From: a virus
IMG/VR virus record: IMGVR_UViG_3300042923_000724
Location: 1-40,359 of that record
Direction: 5' to 3' (one strand)
Length of the DNA: 40,359 bases
Shown: in pieces, positions 35,891 through 40,359 of the stretch
Position numbering within the stretch: the first letter of the stretch is position 1
Layout: the number at the start of each line of letters is the position of its first letter
Notes under the pieces: generated by a model
What the model was told of the DNA's origin: nothing
Databases searched by the model: none
What the model saw: only the letters and a program-made list of their open reading frames with translations
Made by a program: the position numbers and the translations under genes

Positions 35891-35920
35891 ACTAAGGGCA
35901 CCCTCTCGGATGCCCTTAGT
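35891..35920 (-). terminator. Hairpin between the HNH gene and the tape measure gene
   Basis: ACTAAGGGCA and TGCCCTTAGT form a perfect 10-bp stem with a 10-nt loop, 18 nt before the tape measure start. No T-run follows, so it may trim or stabilise mRNA rather than terminate. It could lower tape measure expression relative to the chaperones. Confidence 0.5.
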
Positions 35921-35935
35921 GTCAAATTCGTTTCG

Positions 35936-36571
35936 CTATGAAGTTTCGGGGTGCTTCGCGCCCTTGCTCGCATTGCACTTGAAGTGGCTCGCCTGGCAGT
36001 TAGCGTAGGAGTGATCGCCACCCACGCTGATCGGGACGATATGGTCCATCGAAGCGCTCATCACATCGGGCCAGATCGCATCGCGGGGTATGTCGGTGTG
36101 GCACAACTGACAGATCCAGTCGTCGCGGTCGAACACGATCGCTGGGTCGACGACCTCGACGGCGACCATCTTTCGCAAGGCGCGCGTCACAGGGGACTCG
36201 ATGCGCTGGAATCGACGGCGCCTCATCTCTGAGCAGGCCGCCGAACAGGTGTAGACGGTCCGTCGTCGAGGGCGGAACCGGTGTCCGCACTCGACGCAGT
36301 AGCACGCTGGAAGTGGAAGGTTCGTCGCCACATACTCCGAGCGCTTGTTCGCCTTCGCGCAGTCAGCGCACCAGCCGCTCGACTTGGAGTAGAACTCAGC
36401 AGGATGCTTGACCTCGCCGCAGGCAGAGCACCGACGCTCCGTGGCAGAAAGGAACGCCTTCGGGCGAATCTCGCCGCCCGCCCGATGCCACCGACTGTAG
36501 TGAGTGCTGCACATGTTCCGGGCCAGAACGGGCCGGTCACAATTCTCGAGCGTGCAGGTAAGATGGGTCAC
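35936..36571 (-). CDS. HNH endonuclease inserted in the tail operon
   Basis: The 211-aa protein has three zinc motifs in the first 120 residues (CTLENCDRP, CSTHYSRW; CSACGEVKHPAEFY, CADC; CYCVECGHRF, CSAACSE). The HNH core follows: RDDWICQLCHTDI, SASMDHIVPISVGGDHSYANCQASHFKCN. It separates the tail assembly chaperones from the tape measure, which are normally adjacent, and probably is a homing nuclease. GTG 36571 has AGGAG upstream; a hairpin leader (36598-36626) precedes it. Confidence 0.9.
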   Translation of the reverse strand: MTHLTCTLENCDRPVLARNMCSTHYSRWHRAGGEIRPKAFLSATERRCSACGEVKHPAEFYSKSSGWCADCAKANKRSEYVATNLPLPACYCVECGHRFRPRRRTVYTCSAACSEMRRRRFQRIESPVTRALRKMVAVEVVDPAIVFDRDDWICQLCHTDIPRDAIWPDVMSASMDHIVPISVGGDHSYANCQASHFKCNASKGAKHPETS

Positions 36572-36597
36572 ATCAACTCCTATCCGAGTTGGTCACG

Positions 36598-36626
36598 CCC
36601 CCGGCCTGCGACAACAGGTGCGGGGG
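36598..36626 (-). promoter_or_regulatory. Hairpin leader, copy 3 (minus strand)
   Basis: On the minus strand CCCCCG-CA-CCTG and CAGG-C-CGGGGG pair around TTGTCG. The layout equals copies 1 and 2: purine-rich 5' flank, hairpin, GTGACC, start codon about 27 nt later. On the plus strand the hairpin is followed by TTCTCCTCTC and could protect the moron from plus-strand read-through. Confidence 0.5.
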
Positions 36627-36682
36627 TTCTCCTCTCATGCTACCGCCTAGGTCAGACACTCCCAGGACTGTAGAGTCAGCGC

Positions 36683-36991
36683 ATGAAACGCGCCATGGCC
36701 GTGCTGGTCCCCGTGCTGTTGTTGCTCACTGGTTGTGCGGCGCCCAGCGTCGATGACGCATACGTTTCGGTGGTACGCGAGGGTGTGCCGGCGCTCGCCG
36801 ACGCCGGTGCCGCAGAACTCACCAAACTTGGTCACCAGGTGTGCGACATCCTCGAGGACCGAGGATTCGAGGCGGGGCTCACCGAGTTCATCCGCATCGC
36901 GAAAGAAACCGGCATCACAGCCGCCGAAGCGGGACACGTCGCCGGAGCCGCATCCGTGGCGTACTGCGACGAATACGCGGACGAGTTCTAG
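36683..36991 (+). CDS. DUF732-like lipoprotein (moron) on the opposite strand
   Basis: The 102-aa protein has a classical lipoprotein signal: MKRAMAVLVPVLLLLTGCAAP with lipobox LLTGC (Cys18). The mature part DDAYVSVVREGVPALADAG, GHQVCDILEDRGFEAGL, AASVAYCDEYADEF matches the DUF732 domain, with the conserved Asp-rich start, C-D and YCxxY. It would be lipid-anchored on the outer side of the cell membrane. It is the only intact plus-strand gene in the late region. Its stop codon overlaps the minus-strand tail chaperone stop (shared CTAG), so it is a compact insertion, probably expressed by the prophage. Confidence 0.88.
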   Translation: MKRAMAVLVPVLLLLTGCAAPSVDDAYVSVVREGVPALADAGAAELTKLGHQVCDILEDRGFEAGLTEFIRIAKETGITAAEAGHVAGAASVAYCDEYADEF

Positions 36992-37401
36992 TAGTCGAAC
37001 CTGTCTGCGGTGAAGTACACGCCATTCAGGTTCGCGTTCTCACCCATCTGCTTCCGGTACGCGTCGAGAGCGTCAAGACGCTCCTTCTCGGCCCAGTTGG
37101 TGAACGGCCCGTCCGCCTTGTACCGGTACCCGCTGTACTTCATCGGGTCAGCATCGTCCGACGTCGCGTCCGGCATCCATTCGCCGTTCGGACCCGTCAT
37201 GTTGCGGACCATCTGTTCCGCGATCACAAGGTCGAGCTGATCCTCGTCCCACTCCGGTTCAACAACCGAAGCGATCATCCGGCCGTTCTTGTCGTACTCG
37301 TAGTACGTGTGTGGCTCCCACCCCCAGAGTCGCCGTGGGGCGATCCCGGAGCGCGCGGCGAAAGCTACTTGCTGGCGGAGCGCGACGCTGCCCCGGAGCC
37401 T
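36988..37401 (-). CDS. Tail assembly chaperone 2 region, reached by -1 frameshift
   Basis: This is the second half of the G-GT pair. Its frame is open from the slippery site, with RLRGSVALRQQVAFAARSGI, then APRRLWGWEPHTYYEYDKNG, and VEPEWDEDQLDLVIAEQMVRNM and ends YFTADRFDY. The WGWEP and VEPEWDE motifs are typical of chaperone 2 in actinophages. It has no start codon before residue 52 of this frame, so it is made as a fusion to the first chaperone. The joined product covers 37937-37401 plus 37401-36988 (about 316 aa). Confidence 0.82.
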   Translation of the reverse strand, partial: RLRGSVALRQQVAFAARSGIAPRRLWGWEPHTYYEYDKNGRMIASVVEPEWDEDQLDLVIAEQMVRNMTGPNGEWMPDATSDDADPMKYSGYRYKADGPFTNWAEKERLDALDAYRKQMGENANLNGVYFTADRFDY

Positions 37402-37937
37402 TTTACCAGTGCCTGAAGTCGCTGCTCCGGTTCGTACTGGTTGAGTTCCCAGACGGCGTCACGGATCTTGCCAATGTCGCTGCCCGACAGCACATCGAAC
37501 AGCTCGCCCCATTCGTCATCGTCGATGGCAACGGGTTCACCGTCCTCGAGACGGTGGCCATACGTGGCGCCCTGCGGGTCACGGTAGCGGGCTGCTGCCT
37601 CACACGCCGCGTCATAGTTGTACCCGTAATGCCGGTCCACGGGGACGTCGGGTCGCACGGGGCACTTCGACGTCAGCACCGACCAATCCCGACCCGGGAG
37701 ACGGGTCAGGCGGAGGGTGAGCAGAGAGTCAGCCGACGACTCGGCGAGCTCATCCAGGCGCTTCTGGATCTCCTCAGCGGGCGACACAACGCCCATACGG
37801 CTATCGGTCTCATCAACGGCGGCAAGTTCCTTCTCAAGACGCTCCCGCTCCGCAGAAACCGCCCCATCGAGAACAACCACCACATCCTTGAAAGGCCGTG
37901 CGGCACGCGCAGCAGCCAACTGATCCTTGAAGTTCAT
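37365..37937 (-). CDS. Tail assembly chaperone 1
   Basis: The 190-aa protein MNFKDQLAAARAARPFKDVV, with helical middle (EEIQKRLDELAESSADSLLTLRL, RHYGYNYDAACEAAARY) and C-terminal IDDDEWGELFDVLSGSDIGK, EPEQRLQALVK, is a classical tail assembly chaperone between major tail protein and tape measure. The slippery site GGTAAAAG (37400-37407) near its end lets about a fraction of ribosomes slip to the second chaperone. Without slip it ends GSGAASRSASK. Confidence 0.88.
   Translation of the reverse strand: MNFKDQLAAARAARPFKDVVVVLDGAVSAERERLEKELAAVDETDSRMGVVSPAEEIQKRLDELAESSADSLLTLRLTRLPGRDWSVLTSKCPVRPDVPVDRHYGYNYDAACEAAARYRDPQGATYGHRLEDGEPVAIDDDEWGELFDVLSGSDIGKIRDAVWELNQYEPEQRLQALVKGSGAASRSASK
37401..37407 (-). 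other. -1 frameshift slippery site
   Basis: Minus strand G-GTA-AAA: in the zero frame it reads GTA AAA GGC, and after a one-base slip AAA AGG CTC. The Lys tRNA re-pairs perfectly on AAA. The new frame continues uninterrupted to the chaperone 2 stop. Confidence 0.8.
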
Positions 37938-37971
37938 GGGCTCACCGTTACTTTCACCGTGGAGGAACAAA

Positions 37972-38009
37972 CCTGTCCCGGGGGCACGGTGAGAAACCCC
38001 CGGGACAGG
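37972..38009 (-). terminator. Strong terminator between major tail protein and chaperones
   Basis: CCTGTCCCGGGGG and CCCCCGGGACAGG pair over 13 bp with a 12-nt loop; TTTGTT follows on the minus strand. It lies 8 nt after the major tail protein stop. It would make the abundant major tail protein the end of one transcript class and reduce chaperone expression. Confidence 0.85.
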
Positions 38010-38017
38010 AACCAACG

Positions 38018-38542
38018 TCAGGCCGCGATAACGCCCTGAACAATCGGACCCGTGATGGACGCACGCTGCTTGATGAGCGCCTTACCATCCGGGGTGACCG
38101 GGAAAATCTGCGTACCCAGCGTCACCGGAACGGTGTACACCTTCTGCGCCGCAGTCGCGATGGTCGTGTTCGGCACGTTGCGACGGATCACAAAGTAACC
38201 GGAGATCGACGTAGCCGAACCGACAGGCTTCAGCACCACAGCGGCCGAAGACGCGTTCGTGGAGTCGACGTACTCGAGCATGCCGAGCGTGTCAGTGCGG
38301 ATGCCGAGGGCTTCCAGGTCGACCGTGAGGCCGAGGCGGGAGTCCGTGTCGATCACCTGATCGGCGTCGAGCGCGAAACCGCCCGGGGTGAACGAGTGCG
38401 TCACGCGGAACGTGGTCGCAGCGTCAAAGACAGCAACCTTCCCGGGTGCGGTGAGATCCGTGATCGTCCCACCAACCCACCAGATGACCAGGTTTCCCTT
38501 TACGTCAACAGCGGCGGGAACAACGTCAGCAACATCTGCCAT
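38018..38542 (-). CDS. Major tail protein
   Basis: The 174-aa protein MADVADVVPAAVDVKGNLVI, WWVGGTITDLTAPGKVAVFD, HSFTPGGFALDADQVIDTDSR, LGMLEYVD, YFVIRRNVP shows the typical beta-sandwich tube protein pattern. It sits between the tail terminator and the chaperones. The start at 38542 is preferred because AAAGGA lies 6 nt upstream; the ATG two codons earlier lies too close. Two hairpins precede the start. Confidence 0.88.
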   Translation of the reverse strand: MADVADVVPAAVDVKGNLVIWWVGGTITDLTAPGKVAVFDAATTFRVTHSFTPGGFALDADQVIDTDSRLGLTVDLEALGIRTDTLGMLEYVDSTNASSAAVVLKPVGSATSISGYFVIRRNVPNTTIATAAQKVYTVPVTLGTQIFPVTPDGKALIKQRASITGPIVQGVIAA

Positions 38543-38559
38543 GTTCATTCCTTTCTTCT

Positions 38560-38607
38560 CCCCGACAACCGGGGTTTTCCTTGGGTTGCCCTCTGGGAGA
38601 CAGAGGG
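38560..38607 (-). promoter_or_regulatory. Two hairpins in the leader of the major tail protein
   Basis: CCCTCTG/CAGAGGG (38589-38607, 7 bp) and CCCCG/CGGGG (38560-38574, 5 bp) lie between the tail terminator stop and the ribosome binding site. Such hairpins may protect the mRNA 5' end after cutting or act as a partial terminator, raising the yield of the tail tube message. Confidence 0.5.
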
Positions 38608-38611
38608 AGTC

Positions 38612-38989
38612 TTACGAGTGCGTCAGGTCGAACTGGTCGACGAGATACCAGAGAGGCGGGTTCGAGTCCGCGTCTAGGCGCGGAGGCAACGACACCGGAT
38701 GCGTGAGCCGCCCCACACCGGGGATCGTGTAATCCGTGAGCAGCCCCACAACACGCCGACCCACCCACTTCGCCTGCTCCACCGAGACCCCGACGCTGTG
38801 GATCGTGTACGTCGTCGCATTGACGTTCGAAGGGCCACCGAGCCTGTCCGACGTGTCGGCACCGAGCGGAGCGAACACAGACGCGTAACGCACCGGCGGA
38901 TTCGTCACAGTGCCCTCATAGACAGCGTTCGCGAGTTGCGCGTCAGACCGGAGGCGGGCAAGAACGCCCGCGTCGCCGGCGGCGCTCAC
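38612..38989 (-). CDS. Tail terminator protein
   Basis: The 125-aa protein starts at GTG 38989 (MSAAGDAGVLARLRSDAQLA). Its build, helix then strands TNPPVRYASVFAPLGADTSDRLGG, NATTYTIHSVGVSVEQAKWVGRRVVGLL, is typical for tail terminators of actinophages (the NVTTYTVHSVG and WVxxxV pattern). It caps the tail end that joins the head. GTGA overlap with the connector gene. Confidence 0.82.
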   Translation of the reverse strand: MSAAGDAGVLARLRSDAQLANAVYEGTVTNPPVRYASVFAPLGADTSDRLGGPSNVNATTYTIHSVGVSVEQAKWVGRRVVGLLTDYTIPGVGRLTHPVSLPPRLDADSNPPLWYLVDQFDLTHS

Positions 38990-39360
38990 AGGATGTCCGC
39001 CGCGGCGATCGAGAGACCCTTCACAAAGTCTTCCTCGTTCTTCTGCAACGCCGCGTGCCCGTACCCAGTCGGAGGCGTCGAAGGGGTTCCGTACTCGAGC
39101 ATGCCAACGAGCGCACCGGGACCGCCGATGACTGGACCGATCTCAGCGGCAACACCCTCGGGCGACACCGTGACGTCATAACTCACGGACTGGGCACCGC
39201 GCGGGATGGACTCGGACTGCGACAGCGGGTCGCGCCAATCATCCTTCACATGACGAGCAGTCACTTCCGTGGCAGTGCGAACATTCCGCTGCACCTTCGC
39301 CGGAACAGCACCAAGATCCGCAGCGAGCTTCGAAAGCTCGGAGAAGTCGAAGGTCGTCAC
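38986..39360 (-). CDS. HK97 gp10-like head-tail joining protein
   Basis: The 124-aa protein MTTFDFSELSKLAADLGAVP, then VRTATEVTARHVKDDWRDPL, YDVTVSPEGVAAEIGPVIGG, VGMLEYGTPSTPP, is typical of HK97 gp10/tail-completion proteins (EYGT and HA-LQ end). It helps join head and tail. It overlaps both neighbours by 4 nt. Confidence 0.88.
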   Translation of the reverse strand: MTTFDFSELSKLAADLGAVPAKVQRNVRTATEVTARHVKDDWRDPLSQSESIPRGAQSVSYDVTVSPEGVAAEIGPVIGGPGALVGMLEYGTPSTPPTGYGHAALQKNEEDFVKGLSIAAADIL

Positions 39361-39755
39361 GTCTGCACCTCCACCGGGAATCGGCGTGCCGTCGCATCCG
39401 TCTGAAAGAAGACGCCCTCAACGTTGAGCAGCAGCCCGACAATCGCCGGGTCGTTCACCGACGCAGTCACCTCAACGGAATCGTTGACCTGCACATCGCC
39501 AGAGGTAGAGACGGGCAAGTCCAAGCGTGGGGACTGCGCCGCAAGGTTCTGACCCTGCGCGTCAACCGCCGACACCACAGACGACGTGAGCTTCAGCCGC
39601 GCCGGCCCCGAATACACGGTCGTCGTCGTCGGGGTGTACACGCCGGTGTCCTCATCAAACACAGGCTCAGACGCGCGGGTAATGAGAACCGTGTCAGTCA
39701 TGCGCGACTCAGCCATCCGACGCCCCATACTGAGTGCACCCGAAGCGACGCTCAC
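39357..39755 (-). CDS. Head-closure protein (DUF6093-like)
   Basis: The 132-aa protein starts at GTG 39755: MSVASGALSMGRRMAESRMT, DTVLITRASEPVFDEDTGVY, TTTVYSGPARLKLTSS, matching DUF6093-like head-closure proteins. Those are short beta barrels that seal the connector. It ends FFQTDATARRFPVEVQT. It overlaps the next two genes by 4 nt on each side. Confidence 0.82.
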   Translation of the reverse strand: MSVASGALSMGRRMAESRMTDTVLITRASEPVFDEDTGVYTPTTTTVYSGPARLKLTSSVVSAVDAQGQNLAAQSPRLDLPVSTSGDVQVNDSVEVTASVNDPAIVGLLLNVEGVFFQTDATARRFPVEVQT

Positions 39756-40312
39756 CGGGTCTCCACCACCGTCACATCACCACGACCAAACTCGCGGCGA
39801 ACCAACGCCTGCTGCGTCGCCGGAAGCACCATCCCCGACTCCGCTCCCCCGTTGGAGAACGCAGCCCGGAAATCGTCAAGCGCGACAGACGACAGCCCCC
39901 CGAACGTGAGGCCCGTCCCCGTCTCCACCGACATGATCGCCTGCGACACCAACACCGCCGTCAGCGACACCAGCAAGTCGGGTGCTTCAGCAAGCCCCCA
40001 CGTGAACGTGACGTCCACCGGGTCGTCACAATCGACCGTGATGTACCCGGGACGGTACGTGTATTCCACCGCCACCGAATCCCGTTCGACCGCATCGACA
40101 GACACGACCGGATACTGGGGCAGGTCAACCCGCCCAGCATCCGGCCATGCCGTAAACGTCGATTCTGTGACCGGGTAAACCTGCTGCCCGATCACCCCCC
40201 GAAGGTACGCGGAAGCGTCCACGAGCAGCAGATTGACCCAATCCTCCTCAGCGGACGTGAACGTACGCTTGAGGCGACCAGCAACCTCATCAGCAGTCGT
40301 GAACGCTTCCAC
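39752..40312 (-). CDS. Head-tail connector protein (adaptor)
   Basis: The 186-aa protein starts at GTG 40312 after GGAGG. Its helical N-terminus (FTTADEVAGRLKRTFTSAEEDWVNLLLVDASAYLRGVIG) and later DLPQYPVVSVDAVERDS, DPVDVTFTWGLAEAPDLLVSLTAVLVSQAI are typical of gp6/gp15-like adaptors that bind below the portal. It is the first complete late gene in the window. Confidence 0.86.
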   Translation of the reverse strand: MEAFTTADEVAGRLKRTFTSAEEDWVNLLLVDASAYLRGVIGQQVYPVTESTFTAWPDAGRVDLPQYPVVSVDAVERDSVAVEYTYRPGYITVDCDDPVDVTFTWGLAEAPDLLVSLTAVLVSQAIMSVETGTGLTFGGLSSVALDDFRAAFSNGGAESGMVLPATQQALVRREFGRGDVTVVETR

Positions 40313-40330
40313 GCGAACCTCCTAGTTGTC

Positions 40331-40359
40331 TTACGCGGTGGCGTCGAACTCGACCACTG
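40331..40359 (-). CDS. 3' end of the upstream structural gene (partial)
   Basis: Only the last codons are inside the window, reading VVEFDATA then TAA. In the gene order this is the end of a capsid, head-fibre or head-associated gene. Identity cannot be given. Confidence 0.55.

Noticed and set aside
33300-36008. 902-aa plus-strand open frame opposite the tape measure gene
   Set aside because: Low-complexity Arg-rich translation, typical shadow of a GC-rich gene; the minus-strand tape measure protein is unmistakable.
1-40359. Integrated prophage with host flanks
   Set aside because: attP has phage genes on both sides, there is no second copy of the 47-bp core, and no chromosomal gene is present at either end.
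1-40359. Window as a complete circular genome
   Set aside because: Joining the ends would leave no portal, protease or capsid genes and would fuse a ribosome binding site to the tail of an unrelated gene.

Overview
The window is most of the genome of a temperate siphovirus of a high-GC actinobacterium. Three things point to the host group: a WhiB-type iron-sulfur regulator, a DUF732-like secreted lipoprotein, and an attachment site that copies the 3' half of an actinobacterial-type tRNA-Arg(CCG) gene. The attachment site has phage genes on both sides, so this is the free or circular-phase arrangement and not an integrated prophage. Portal, protease and major capsid genes are missing. They should lie just past the left edge (after the terminase) and just before the right edge (upstream of the head-tail connector), so the window looks like a roughly 40 kb piece of a somewhat larger circularly ordered genome.

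Layout. (1) 16-2682, minus: packaging module (large and small terminase, HNH nuclease, a candidate cos region), with a tRNA-Asp and an unusual Ala-type tRNA-like element just upstream. (2) 3.1-5.4 kb, minus: small zinc-binding and membrane proteins and a metallophosphoesterase, read from a promoter at about 5.7 kb with a long structured leader. (3) 5.7-19.6 kb, minus: the early region. Tightly overlapping genes encode SSB, RusA resolvase, WhiB, MazG-like protein, a DnaD-like replication protein, a Cas4/RecE-like exonuclease with its partner, DUF4326, three HNH nucleases, excisionase and many miniproteins. (4) 19.6-23.9 kb, mostly plus: immunity and integration (HTH regulator, RHH regulator, attP, tyrosine integrase and small lysogeny genes), with several repressor-operator sites. 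(5) 24-40.3 kb, minus: the late region. In transcription order it holds head-tail connectors, tail terminator, major tail protein, tail assembly chaperones with a -1 frameshift, a plus-strand lipoprotein moron, an HNH gene, tape measure, Dit/Tal-like proteins, fibres, endolysin, holin, a fibronectin/lectin-like tail protein and an alpha/beta hydrolase.

How it works together: a repressor binding GTGTCC-N4-GGACAC dyads probably controls both the leftward early promoter (19.6 kb) and the rightward integrase promoter (21.1 kb). Integrase and excisionase act at the tRNA-Arg attP. Early genes drive recombination-linked replication using host polymerases, since no phage polymerase or helicase is visible. 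Late genes build and release the virion.

Most genes overlap by ATGA, GTGA or TGATG, so translational coupling is the rule. Points that stand out: an 81-nt RNA-like element with alanine identity (G3:U70, A73) but no anticodon arm; a 436-nt structured non-coding stretch in front of a homing endonuclease; repeated start-associated sequences and hairpin leaders; and a leaderless autoregulated RHH gene.
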